Part shown: one piece after another, positions 28,531 through 36,766 of the stretch
Position numbering within the stretch: position 1 is the first letter of the stretch
How the letters are laid out: the number at the start of each line of letters is the position of its first letter
Assembly (NCBI RefSeq): GCF_013364275.1
Contig: NZ_CP054932.1
Coordinates: 6,448,001-6,512,000, forward strand
Length of the DNA stretch: 64,000 bases
DNA from: Actinomadura sp. NAK00032
Lineage (GTDB): Bacteria; Actinomycetota; Actinomycetes; Streptosporangiales; Streptosporangiaceae
Direction: 5' to 3'
Position numbers and translations under genes: made by a program
The notes under the pieces: generated by a model
What the model saw: only the letters and a program-made list of their open reading frames with translations
Databases searched by the model: none
Told to the model about the DNA's origin: nothing

Positions 28531-29649
28531 ATGCCCCGCCCCGTCTCCCGTCCCTCCACGGCCGGCGACATGCTGAGCCTGATCCGCGAGGACGGCGTCG
28601 CCACCCGCGCCGACCTGGGCCGCATCACCGGGCTGTCGCGTCCCGCCGTGGCGTCCCGGGTGGCCGCCCTCATCGCCCGCGGCCTCGTGGTCGAGCGCAC
28701 CACCGGGCCGTCCACCGGCGGGCGCCCCCCGGCCCGGCTGGAGTTCAACGCCGCCGGCGGGGCCGTCCTGGTCGCCAACCTCGGCCAGTCGCGCGGCCAG
28801 CTCGCCGTCTGCGACCTCGCCGGGACGATCCTCGCCCGCGCAGACGGGCCGCCGGCCGAGACGTCCCCCGGCAAGACGCTCCCCCGCCTGCTCGCCGAGT
28901 GGACGTCCCTCCTCGCCGCCTCCGGCGTCGACGAGGCGTCGATCCGGGGCGTCGGCCTCGGCGTCCCCGACGCCGTCGAGCACGCCGCCGGCCGCTGGGA
29001 CGCCGTCGAGATCGGCGCGCCGATCGCCGACCGCTTCGGCGTCCCCGCCTACCTCGACAACGAGGTGAACGCCGCCGCGCTCGGCGAGCACCAGGCCCAC
29101 CCCGGCGTCGACGACCTGCTGTTCGTCAAGGTCTCCACCGGCATCGGAGCGGCCGTCATCGCGGGCGGCCGCATCCAGCGCGGCGCCCTCGGCGCGGCCG
29201 GCGAGATCGGCCACGTCCCCGTGCCGTCGCCCCTCGACGCGCCCTGCCGCTGCGGCAACGTCAACTGCGTCGAGGCCATCGCCGGCGGCACCGCCCTGCT
29301 GGCCCGCTCCCCCGCCGACGACCTCCCCGCCCTCGCCGCGCTGGCCCGCTCCGGCGACCCCGCCACCGTCGCCCTCCTCCGCGACGCCGGCCGCCGCATC
29401 GGCGAGGTCGTCGCGACCGCCGTCAACCTGCTGAACCCCGCCGTGGTCGTCCTCGGCGGCGACCTGGTCGGCGCCGACGAGCCCCTGATCGCGGGCCTCC
29501 GCGAAACCGTCTACCAGCGCTCCACGGCCCTCGCGACCCGCACCCTGCGCATAGAACCGAGCCGCCTGGGCGAGCAGGCAGGCCTGAAGGGCTGCGCGGC
29601 AATGGTCCTGGACAACATCCTCTCCCCCGAAGCCATCGACACCGCCTGA
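28531..29649 (+). CDS. ROK family transcriptional repressor
   Basis: A 372-residue protein with an N-terminal MarR-like winged helix (ADLGRITGLSRPAVASRVAAL) and a C-terminal ROK sugar-binding domain. The zinc motif CRCGNVNCVE is intact. The position of the catalytic Asp in ROK kinases (NDxN) reads LDNEVNAA here, Asp to Glu, so it is more likely a sugar sensor than a kinase. It is divergent from edd and is the probable regulator of edd-glk-eda. I used the ATG at 28531; a TTG at 28519 is an alternative and neither has a clear ribosome binding site. Confidence 0.88.
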   Translation: MPRPVSRPSTAGDMLSLIREDGVATRADLGRITGLSRPAVASRVAALIARGLVVERTTGPSTGGRPPARLEFNAAGGAVLVANLGQSRGQLAVCDLAGTILARADGPPAETSPGKTLPRLLAEWTSLLAASGVDEASIRGVGLGVPDAVEHAAGRWDAVEIGAPIADRFGVPAYLDNEVNAAALGEHQAHPGVDDLLFVKVSTGIGAAVIAGGRIQRGALGAAGEIGHVPVPSPLDAPCRCGNVNCVEAIAGGTALLARSPADDLPALAALARSGDPATVALLRDAGRRIGEVVATAVNLLNPAVVVLGGDLVGADEPLIAGLRETVYQRSTALATRTLRIEPSRLGEQAGLKGCAAMVLDNILSPEAIDTA

Positions 29650-29659
29650 GCGGGGGCGG

Positions 29660-31096
29660 TCAGCGTTCGCCGTTCTTGTAGGACTTCGGTTTCTTTGATT
29701 TGCCGGGGAAGACGACCAAGAGGTGCTCCTCGGCGGGCATCTCCGGGAAGAACGCCTCGGGTTCGCCGCGGCCGCGGACGTACACGCGGACGCGGTAGGG
29801 CCCCGGGCCGGCGGCGGTGACGGCCGGGAAGTCGCTCGGGCCGCTCATCGAACCGACCGTGGAGCGTCCGTCCGGGCTGTCGAACCCCACCTCGGCGACC
29901 TGGTCCCAGCCCTTCAGCGCGAGCGGCGGCGCCTTCCGGTAGGCGCGGACGGTCATACACAGCGGACCCTGCGTTCCCGTGATCACGGTGACGGAGCGGC
30001 CGTCGCTCGCGACCAGCCCGTTCTTGAGCGCCGCGTCGAAGGAGTCGCCCGCGCTCCCGAAGAAATAGCTGCCGCTCTCGCCGCCCGACATGACGTCCGT
30101 GGCCTGGGCGACGGGCTTCGGCCCCTTCGGCACGGCGCGCTTGCAATACGCCCTCGTCTGCGCTCGCTCCCGGTCGTACCGGGCGTCCATCGCCGCCGAC
30201 TTCCGCTCCTGCTCGCGCAATTGCGTCGCCGCCCGCCTGGGGCACAAGTAGGCCATTTCGTGCACGGACGGCCAGTGCACGCCATGGCGTCCGAGATCCG
30301 TCTGCGGTGTCGGCTTCTCACCGAGACAGGCGCGCCTTCCCATATCCAGCAGGACGCCATCGGACAACGGGTCCTTCGGGGCCGGGCTGTTCCAGGACGG
30401 GTACGGGGGGCGGCCTCGGACGGAGCACAGATAGGCGAGGTACCTTTCCCGTTCCGACATGCTCTTGACCATACGCACCAGGGTTTCCGAGCCTTGCGGG
30501 GCCGGGAATGGCGCCCTGGGGCAGTCCTGCGGACCGGCCATTACCGGCTGCGGCGCCCGCTGGTCGCCGGCGGCGCCGAGCACGAGCCCGGCCACCAGGA
30601 CACCGGACACCGCGCGCACCATCCGGCGCCCCGGACGGTAGACCGCCGCCAGCAGGAGGGCGACGAGCACGAGGCGGCCCGTCCACCATGCGATCTGCCG
30701 GCCGGGCCAGGGCGTGAGCCACAGGTCGGTGCACGCCTGCCCCCATCGGGCCACGTCATACCCGAACATCAGCGGATGGGCGAGTAACACCGGCGCCAGA
30801 ATGGCCAGGGCCACCCAGCCCGCCGCCCGCCGCTTTGTCACCAGCCATAACAGAAACGCCGGAACAACGACCAGATAAGGCTCGGCACTGACCTTCAGAA
30901 ACCCCGGAACCTGCGTCACGTCCGTTTGGTGTAACCAGGCCGTGCACTGACCAAGGGGAAGACCGACGCCGAAGGCGTACCTTTTCTGGCTCTGCCCGAG
31001 CAGCGCGTACACGGCGTCGAGAGCGAGAGGGACCGCACTCAGCGCGACCGCGGCCGTCCACAGAATCGATTCCGTCCGCCGGCTCCATCGCAACAT
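29660..31096 (-). CDS. Multi-pass membrane protein with extracytoplasmic C-terminal domain, unknown function
   Basis: A 478-residue protein. The first 190 residues carry four to five hydrophobic helices (for example ILWTAAVALSAVPLALDAVY and LVLVALLLAAVY). The rest is soluble with six or more Cys and a helical Arg/Glu-rich stretch. The final 100 residues look like a beta-sandwich: GWDQVAEVGF, then GPYRVRVYVRGR, then EEHLLVVFPGK. I recognise no enzyme motif. I chose the ATG at 31096; the frame opens at 31153. The gene converges closely (10 bases) on the ROK gene. Confidence 0.7.
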   Translation of the reverse strand: MLRWSRRTESILWTAAVALSAVPLALDAVYALLGQSQKRYAFGVGLPLGQCTAWLHQTDVTQVPGFLKVSAEPYLVVVPAFLLWLVTKRRAAGWVALAILAPVLLAHPLMFGYDVARWGQACTDLWLTPWPGRQIAWWTGRLVLVALLLAAVYRPGRRMVRAVSGVLVAGLVLGAAGDQRAPQPVMAGPQDCPRAPFPAPQGSETLVRMVKSMSERERYLAYLCSVRGRPPYPSWNSPAPKDPLSDGVLLDMGRRACLGEKPTPQTDLGRHGVHWPSVHEMAYLCPRRAATQLREQERKSAAMDARYDRERAQTRAYCKRAVPKGPKPVAQATDVMSGGESGSYFFGSAGDSFDAALKNGLVASDGRSVTVITGTQGPLCMTVRAYRKAPPLALKGWDQVAEVGFDSPDGRSTVGSMSGPSDFPAVTAAGPGPYRVRVYVRGRGEPEAFFPEMPAEEHLLVVFPGKSKKPKSYKNGER

Positions 31097-31232
31097 GATC
31101 GAGAACCATAGCGACGACCGCGCCGGCGGGCGGCACCGTAAGGTAACGATCAACGACGCGTCACCGTCCGGCCGGTGCGCCCGCCACTAAACTGACCCGG
31201 GATCGCAATTGAATGGCCGGAAGGGTGCGCGC

Positions 31233-31943
31233 ATGGGGTCGATCGTCCCGTACGGTTCCAGCAGTCCCGAGGCCCGGCGGGACGGCGGGGTGGCCGTGCC
31301 GCGCGCCGCTCCCGTCCACCGGCCGGGCGAGATGGGGCTCGGCGGCGGGCGGCTCCGCGAGGAATGCTGGCCGACGATCGGAGAGCGCACCCGGCAGCGC
31401 CTCGCCGAACTGTCCGGCGCCCCCATCGACTGGTTCGCCAGGGAGGACGAGTCGAGCGGCGACGGACGCTGCTACGCCGTGACGCTGGGCGAGGCCGGGC
31501 TGTCCATCGCCGAACCGCGGGTGAACACCGAGCACCGCCCGGTGTACGCGATCACCGCGTTCCAGTTCGCGCCCGGCTCGCTCCGGCATGTCCAGGTGGA
31601 CCACCGCCCGCCGCCGTCCACGGGCGGCGCGCCGTCGTCCGGCGGCGCGCCGCCGGACATCGGCCTCGGCCCGGCGGCCAAGGGCGTCCTCGGGAACCTT
31701 CCGCCGCAGGCCCAGGAACTGCTGCAGGCACCGTTCGCCTCCGCGCGCAAGGTGCTGCGCGAGAACTGGTACTACGAGGGCTTCGACCACCGGCTCGATG
31801 CGTTGGTGCTCTACCTCGCCGGCGCGAAGGACGTGACGTTCACGACCGGCACCAAGATCGTCCCGGCCGGGCACAACGACGCCACCGCGCACTGGTCCCT
31901 GACCTGCTACCGCGCCTCGGTCGCCCGCCGGATAGGCCGCTGA
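31233..31943 (+). CDS. Hypothetical protein upstream of a J-domain gene
   Basis: A 236-residue soluble protein that I do not recognise. It has a Pro/Gly-rich insert near the middle (PPPSTGGAPSSGGAPPDIG), a helical segment after it and a beta-rich end (DVTFTTGTKIVPAGHNDATA). There is no signal peptide or membrane segment. The ATG at 31233 follows GGAAGGG by seven bases. Its stop is four bases before the J-domain gene, so they form an operon and the products may act together. Confidence 0.7.
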   Translation: MGSIVPYGSSSPEARRDGGVAVPRAAPVHRPGEMGLGGGRLREECWPTIGERTRQRLAELSGAPIDWFAREDESSGDGRCYAVTLGEAGLSIAEPRVNTEHRPVYAITAFQFAPGSLRHVQVDHRPPPSTGGAPSSGGAPPDIGLGPAAKGVLGNLPPQAQELLQAPFASARKVLRENWYYEGFDHRLDALVLYLAGAKDVTFTTGTKIVPAGHNDATAHWSLTCYRASVARRIGR

Positions 31944-31947
31944 CCCG

Positions 31948-32430
31948 GTGCCGGCCGGCTTCGGCGAACTGGACGGCAACGACGCCTACGAGGTCCTCGG
32001 CGTCCCGCCGGACGCCTCGCCGGACCAGGTCCAGCGGGCCTGGCGGAGGCTGGCGGGGGCCCACCATCCCGACCGGGTCGCCGACCCGCCGGCCAAGGCC
32101 GCGGCGGAGGAGCGCCTCCGCCTCGTCAACGCCGCCCGCGACGTCCTCCTCAACCGCCGCGCCTCCTACGATGCCGCCCGCCGCCCCCCGGAGCCGTCCG
32201 ACGAGGAGATCACCGAAGACCCCGGGGACGCCCCGCCCGACCCGTGGAGCACGGCTGCGGCAGGCATGCCGCGACCGGACCCCTGGGCCTCCCCGTCCGG
32301 CGTCAGGCATGTGCACCATTCCTCCGCTCCGGCCAAGCGAGGCCTCACCAGATTCGAAGTGCGCTACCTGTACTTCGTCGCCGCCTGCTGGGCGATCATC
32401 ATCATCGCGTTCGTCATCGCGATGTCCTGA
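31948..32430 (+). CDS. J-domain protein with C-terminal membrane anchor
   Basis: A 160-residue protein. An N-terminal J domain (residues about 8-72) has DAYEVLGVPPDASPDQVQ, the Hsp70-stimulating HPD tripeptide in HHPDRV, and NAARDVLLNRRASYDAAR. A Pro-rich linker with DPWSTAAAGMPRPDPW follows, then one C-terminal helix (YFVAACWAIIIIAFVIAMS). It would recruit DnaK at the cytoplasmic face of the membrane. Unlike the paralogues at 33304 and 34904 it has no domain after the membrane helix. GTG start. Confidence 0.85.
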   Translation: MPAGFGELDGNDAYEVLGVPPDASPDQVQRAWRRLAGAHHPDRVADPPAKAAAEERLRLVNAARDVLLNRRASYDAARRPPEPSDEEITEDPGDAPPDPWSTAAAGMPRPDPWASPSGVRHVHHSSAPAKRGLTRFEVRYLYFVAACWAIIIIAFVIAMS

Positions 32431-32709
32431 CCGCACGCACCGCCTGGGCCGTCCAGGGGCGACGCCCGCAGGGGGTAGTGCCTGCGTTTGCCGCCCCTTT
32501 CGGTTGAGGCCGGCGGACTGAGCGCCGCGGCGGACGCGGTCGTCTTTGCGGCCCTCTGGCTGGAGGCGTAGCGCCCGATGCCGGGCGCGTGCACGGCGAC
32601 CGCTCAGGGGTGGGTGCGGTGCTTCGGCGTGTACTCACCCCCGAACGGGCTGTGGCGGTAGTCTTCGGCGGGCTCGGGGTTGCGTATCGGCGGCATTGTG
32701 GGACGGGGC

Positions 32710-33327
32710 ATGGCGTGGGGACCGGTTGAGCACCAGCAGGGCCTGCTGGCCGGGGGTGACCTGTTCCGGCATGTCGTCACCGGCGGGGAGCTGGAGCCGA
32801 TGCCGTACGTTTCCATGCGGCTGCGGGAAGGCGAGCACGCGTATGCGGAGCTCCCGCTCGAATACTCCCGCTTCTACGCCATGGATGTGAGTTATCAGCA
32901 TCAATCCGTCGTCGCGTTCGGTTCGGCGGGGTTCATACTCGGGGCGCTCGCCGTCAACGCCGCCGGCAACGCGATCGCGCGGAACCGTGCGAACGCGCTC
33001 GCGGCGGCTCAATGGCGGGAGCATCAGATCGCGCGGGTCTTCCTGACGAGTGAACGGCTGATGATCGTCGCTCGGGTCGGGCCGCTGTCGTTCTGGCACG
33101 GGGGGCTCAGCGAGTTCCTGCCGACGCCAGACCATTTTCGCCTGCTGCTGACGTTCCCGGACTGCGAGCCGGTCCAGTTACGGGGACCGGGCGTGCCGTG
33201 GCTCGCCGTCGCGATGGCGCGCCTCATCTACCGGCCGGAGCAGTTGAGCCTGATCCCCGGATTCGCGGGCATGGCGGCCTGGCATCGAGCGATCGAAAGC
33301 GGGTCAGGCACGGTCGAGGAGGCCTGA
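32710..33327 (+). CDS. Hypothetical protein with one hydrophobic segment
   Basis: A 205-residue protein of unknown function. A hydrophobic stretch (FGSAGFILGALAVNAAGNAI) lies near residue 85. The following part (ARVFLTSERLMIVAR, then SFWHGGLSEFLPT) has the strand pattern of a PH-like fold, but this is only an impression. I chose the ATG at 32710 with GGGACGG upstream; an in-frame TTG at 32680 is possible. Its last 24 bases overlap the 3' end of the converging J-domain gene. Confidence 0.65.
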   Translation: MAWGPVEHQQGLLAGGDLFRHVVTGGELEPMPYVSMRLREGEHAYAELPLEYSRFYAMDVSYQHQSVVAFGSAGFILGALAVNAAGNAIARNRANALAAAQWREHQIARVFLTSERLMIVARVGPLSFWHGGLSEFLPTPDHFRLLLTFPDCEPVQLRGPGVPWLAVAMARLIYRPEQLSLIPGFAGMAAWHRAIESGSGTVEEA

Positions 33328-34167
33328 GGCGGTCTTCTCGCCGGACGAATGGAGCGTGATTGCGGCCTTGCCTTCGCCGCGTGCGGTGATATGGATGTCG
33401 CCCACGTCGCAGCCGGACTGCTCGTCCGGGAAGACCGTGTCGATGACCAGGGTCTCACCGCTCACCGAAAGCGGGACGGCGATGCCGGCGCATCGGCCGT
33501 GGAGGTAGCGGACCTCGCCGTTCTGCTTTCCCCGGTGCAGCGTCAACTCCGCGTACCAGCCATCGTCGCCCTTCCTTCGCGGCAGGTCCTTGACCGTCCC
33601 CGTCCAGGTGCCGGCGAACCGGGCGGGCACGGCCGCCTTCGGCGAAGGCCCGGACACGAACGACACCACTTTGGAGGCACCGATCACCACGGCGGTGCAA
33701 ACCCACACGATGGCGAGGACGATCCCGATCCTGCCCACGATTGAGGCCTGGCGCGGCGAACGGACGGTCGGCGGCCAGGTCGGGTCCATCCCGTACACGG
33801 GCGGCGGGGGCATCCGGCGGTGCGGGGGAGGCGGCGGTCTGCGCGGTGGCGGGGGCGCGCTGCCGGGACGTCCGGCCGCCGCCGTGGCCCAGGGGTCGTC
33901 GGCCTCCTCCTCGGAGACCTCCTCGGGAGCTTCGTTCCGGACGTCGTAGCTCGCGCGGTGATTGAGGAGGACGTCACGCGCGGCGTTGATGAGGCGGGTA
34001 CGTTCGGCGCCTTCTGCCTTGGCGCGGGCGTCCTGGAACTGGTCGGGGTGGTGCTTGCGGACGAGCGTGATGTGCGCCCGCTTGATCTCCTCCGGGGACG
34101 CGCCCGAGGTGATGCCCAGCAATTCGTAGGCGTCGTGCCCGTCCAGTTCGGCGAACTTCCCGCGCAC
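33304..34167 (-). CDS. Membrane J-domain protein with extracytoplasmic beta domain (paralogue A)
   Basis: A 287-residue protein. The J domain is at residues about 5-70 (DAYELLGITSGASPEEIK, HHPDQF). A Pro-rich linker includes DDPWATAAAGRPG. A membrane helix lies near residues 145-170 (GRIGIVLAIVWVCTAVVIGA). A C-terminal domain begins FAGTWTGTVKD and contains two Cys (GRCAGIAV and QSGCDVGDI). The GTG at 34167 follows GAGGGG by about ten bases. The J domain is cytoplasmic and the beta domain probably outside, an uncommon arrangement. Confidence 0.82.
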   Translation of the reverse strand: MRGKFAELDGHDAYELLGITSGASPEEIKRAHITLVRKHHPDQFQDARAKAEGAERTRLINAARDVLLNHRASYDVRNEAPEEVSEEEADDPWATAAAGRPGSAPPPPRRPPPPPHRRMPPPPVYGMDPTWPPTVRSPRQASIVGRIGIVLAIVWVCTAVVIGASKVVSFVSGPSPKAAVPARFAGTWTGTVKDLPRRKGDDGWYAELTLHRGKQNGEVRYLHGRCAGIAVPLSVSGETLVIDTVFPDEQSGCDVGDIHITARGEGKAAITLHSSGEKTASGLLDRA

Positions 34168-34353
34168 GCGCGCTGTCCCCTCTGACCATGCCTCGACATG
34201 ACGCGAACAGACTAGTGGCCGAGCGCGGCCCCACCGGGCCGTGCACGGCGTGACCATGACCGGACGGTGCTCATCCCGCAGGTTGGCCGCAAGTGTGACG
34301 AGCCGTTCGGTTCCCCTGTTCAGCGCAGTTCCCGGTTCGTCACCGGTCTGGGG

Positions 34354-34869
34354 TCAGTCTTCGGCGAATGCCAGGAAAGTGATGGTGGCTTGCTCGCCGA
34401 TGCCGATGAGTGCGCTGTCGAAGGTGTGGTCGGTGACGGGATCCCGCTCAACGCCGTCGAAAAAGTCGCCGTCGTCGAAGCAGGATGAAGGCAAGGTGCA
34501 GTTGGACCACCAGTCGGCCCGCCCCAGTAGGTGCATGGCTTGCCGCAGGAGCGGTTGGGCAGCGTCTGATGTCCATGGTCCGACTTGGACCGCATAGGCC
34601 AGGTCCTCGGTGCAGGCGGCGACCAGCAGGGCGAGGATTTGGTCGTCGGAGTGGACAAGTGGCTCCAGGCCCTTGTCCACCTGTTCCACCGTGGGTGGCC
34701 ATGATTGAGCTGGGAAATTGCCACGGGGCATGTCCGGCGCGGACACCACGGCGTGCAGCAGGTGCGCTGGGGAGACAAGAGGGTCGTCACCGACTGCGAT
34801 ACGCAGGTGGCATTCGGAAGTTGACAGGAGGGGGGCCAGCAACCGCCTGAGCTCTAGTGCGGTGGTCAT
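34354..34869 (-). CDS. Hypothetical protein
   Basis: A 171-residue acidic soluble protein, unrecognised. It begins MTTALELRRLLAPLLSTSE and ends with an acidic region (FDDGDFFDGVERDPVTDH). There is no signal, membrane segment or metal motif. No ribosome binding site is evident before the ATG. It sits between two J-domain paralogues on the same strand, 34 bases before the next one, which suggests an inserted gene between duplicates or an accessory partner. Confidence 0.6.
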   Translation of the reverse strand: MTTALELRRLLAPLLSTSECHLRIAVGDDPLVSPAHLLHAVVSAPDMPRGNFPAQSWPPTVEQVDKGLEPLVHSDDQILALLVAACTEDLAYAVQVGPWTSDAAQPLLRQAMHLLGRADWWSNCTLPSSCFDDGDFFDGVERDPVTDHTFDSALIGIGEQATITFLAFAED

Positions 34870-34903
34870 GGAGGTAAGTACACCGACTCTGTGAGCTATC
34901 GTG

Positions 34904-35728
34904 CTACGGCCTTTTTCCTGTGCGGCGGAGGGTGCCGGTTGTCTTCTTGGTTCGCTGGTTGGGGGCGTAGTAGACGATGTCGGCTCTGCCGTCCTTGCGG
35001 CGGGTCAGGGTGATGTTGCCGGCGTCGCACCTGGATTGTTCGTCCGGAAAGTCTGTTCGGATAATGAGGGACTTCCCGGCGTAGGAGACGGGCACGGCCT
35101 TTCCTGTGCATCTGGCGTGCGGGTATCGCACTCTGCCGACCTTCTCGCCCTCTTCAAGGGTCAGTTCGACGGTCCATGTCGCGCGGTTGCCGTAGTGGTC
35201 CTTGACGGTGCCCGTCCACGTGCCCGCCAAGTCGGCCCGCACGGTCGTTTCGGCGGCCGGCCCGTCGGGGCGCAGGACAACGACCACGGCCGTGCTCAGG
35301 AGCGAGGACAAGCCCGTGAGGACGGCGATCGTGCAGCCGAGGCGGAGTTTGGAGCCGACCTCGTGGCGCGGGCCGGGCGGGTGGTAGCGGTGCGGAGGTC
35401 CGGGGGCGGTGGTCGTCCAGGGGCCAGGGCGGGGTGCGCCCGCCGTGGCGGTGTCCCAGGGGTCTTCGATGATCTCCTCGGGCTCCGGGGGGCGGCGGGC
35501 GGCGTCGTAGCTCGCGCGGTGGTCGAGGAGGACGTCGCGGGCCGCGTTGATGAGGCGGGTGTGTTCGGCGCCTTCTGCCTTGGCGCGGGCGTCTTGGAAT
35601 TGGTCTGGGTGATGCCTGCGGACGAGCGTGAGGTGCGCCCGTTTGATCTCTTCCGGGGACGCGTTTGGGGTGATGCCCAGCAGTTCGTAGGCGTCGTGCC
35701 CGTCCAGTTCGGCGAAGTCCCCGCGCAC
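34904..35728 (-). CDS. Membrane J-domain protein with extracytoplasmic beta domain (paralogue B)
   Basis: A 274-residue close paralogue of the protein at 33304. The J domain is nearly identical (DAYELLGITPNASPEEIK, HHPDQFQDARAKAEGAE). The linker has EDPWDTATAGAPRPGPW. A membrane helix lies near residues 125-150 (CTIAVLTGLSSLLSTAVVVVL). The C-terminal domain begins LAGTWTGTVKD and keeps the paired Cys (ARCTGKAVPV, QSRCDAGNI). DNA over the J domain is highly similar between the two genes (my eye estimate is well above 80 percent), so the duplication is recent or under gene conversion. GTG start. Confidence 0.83.
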   Translation of the reverse strand: MRGDFAELDGHDAYELLGITPNASPEEIKRAHLTLVRRHHPDQFQDARAKAEGAEHTRLINAARDVLLDHRASYDAARRPPEPEEIIEDPWDTATAGAPRPGPWTTTAPGPPHRYHPPGPRHEVGSKLRLGCTIAVLTGLSSLLSTAVVVVLRPDGPAAETTVRADLAGTWTGTVKDHYGNRATWTVELTLEEGEKVGRVRYPHARCTGKAVPVSYAGKSLIIRTDFPDEQSRCDAGNITLTRRKDGRADIVYYAPNQRTKKTTGTLRRTGKRP

Positions 35729-35777
35729 TGTTGCCCGCCGCTCCGCCCGCAGTCCGTCGCTTTATGGGCGGACGCGG

Positions 35778-36008
35778 GTGCCTTTGACCTGTCTTGATCA
35801 GAATATGGCCGAGTGCACCCGAGTTCGGCTGCGCGCATGTGTCCATTACCGGACGGCTCGTCATGAGGACAAGCGCGAGCTGGTCGAGCAGATCACCAAG
35901 GCGTTCGCCGACGCCTACGGGCTGCCGGCCGCGACGGTCGATCTCTGGATCCAGGAAGTGCCCGCCGACAGCCGCGGCAGGGCCGGCAGGCTCGTCGCCG
36001 ACAAGTGA
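35778..36008 (+). CDS. Tautomerase-superfamily-like small protein lacking Pro1
   Basis: A 76-residue protein whose segment HYRTARHEDKRELVEQIT, followed by VDLWIQEVPADSRGRAG, fits the 4-oxalocrotonate tautomerase fold (beta-alpha-beta with the EVP-x-xxxG-AG end). These enzymes use an N-terminal proline as general base. Aligned by the conserved Lys, the Pro1 position is occupied by Thr/Arg. The GTG start at 35778 is followed by Pro, but about a dozen residues too early to fit. An ATG at 35805 is the alternative start. Activity is doubtful. Confidence 0.55.
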   Translation: MPLTCLDQNMAECTRVRLRACVHYRTARHEDKRELVEQITKAFADAYGLPAATVDLWIQEVPADSRGRAGRLVADK

Positions 36009-36127
36009 CCGCCGCGTGCGGGCGCGGCGATGTGACCGACCCTCACTGAACCGCCTCCTGGCGCAGGCAGCGCTCGATCTTCGTCAAGGCCGCCCGGAAA
36101 CTCGCGGACAGGGACGGGCCCGAGGGC

Positions 36128-36739
36128 ATGTCGCTACGTCGTGAGGCGGCCGTCAACCCGTACGTCGCGCAATTCGCTCCCCGGCTCCGGTTCCAAGCCG
36201 AGGTCGGGGATTGGATCGTCCTCGGATTCGAGCACGTCGGCGGCCGACGTGCCGACTTCGCTCCCGGCTCGCCGGACTTGGCCGTGCTCGCCAAGACCAT
36301 CCCGGCGATCCAGAGCACTCCCTGCCCGGACGTGGTCCGGATGGTGGTCGAGCGCCGCTGGCGATCGGTGGCTGAGGACGTCTCCCCCATGGCCGGCTCG
36401 GCACTGCTCCACACCGACCTCAACGAGGACAACTTGATCATCACGCCGGACGGGCGTGTCTGCGTGGTCGACTGGGCGTTCGTCTCCCGGGGCCGAGCAT
36501 GGGTCGAGTTGGGCCTTCTGATCCCGTGGTTGCTCAAGGCCGGCCACAGCCCTCGCGAAGCTGACGAGTGGGTCTCGCAGTTCGCTTCGTGGGGCGAAGC
36601 CGACGGGTCGCACATCGACCTGTTCTCTCGGGTTCTCGCCGAGAAGTGGCGGGCGAACAGCAAGACCCATTCCGCGGACTGGGTCACCGAGCACGCGACC
36701 TTGACCAAGCAGTGGGCGGCCTACAGATTGGGAGACTGA
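36128..36739 (+). pseudogene. Truncated APH-family phosphotransferase (C-lobe remnant)
   Basis: A 203-residue open frame encoding the C-lobe of an aminoglycoside/choline-kinase-like phosphotransferase. The catalytic loop LLHTDLNEDNLII and the Mg2+-binding VCVVDWAF are intact. Upstream in the same frame IFVKAARKL, the end of the usual N-lobe, is still readable, but an in-frame TGA at 36047-36049 closes it and there is no room for the remaining N-lobe before the tautomerase-like gene. It is most likely a decayed gene; a short functional variant from the ATG at 36128 cannot be excluded. Confidence 0.6.
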
Positions 36740-36766
36740 AGACGACGGCGTCCTTCGGCGCTGCGG

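Noticed and set aside
32604..32711. Possible 35-residue minus-strand gene (MPRPTMPPIRNPEPAEDY...)
   Set aside because: It has coding-like third positions, but its start overlaps the start of the opposite gene at 32710, it has no clear ribosome binding site, and I cannot see a conserved motif.
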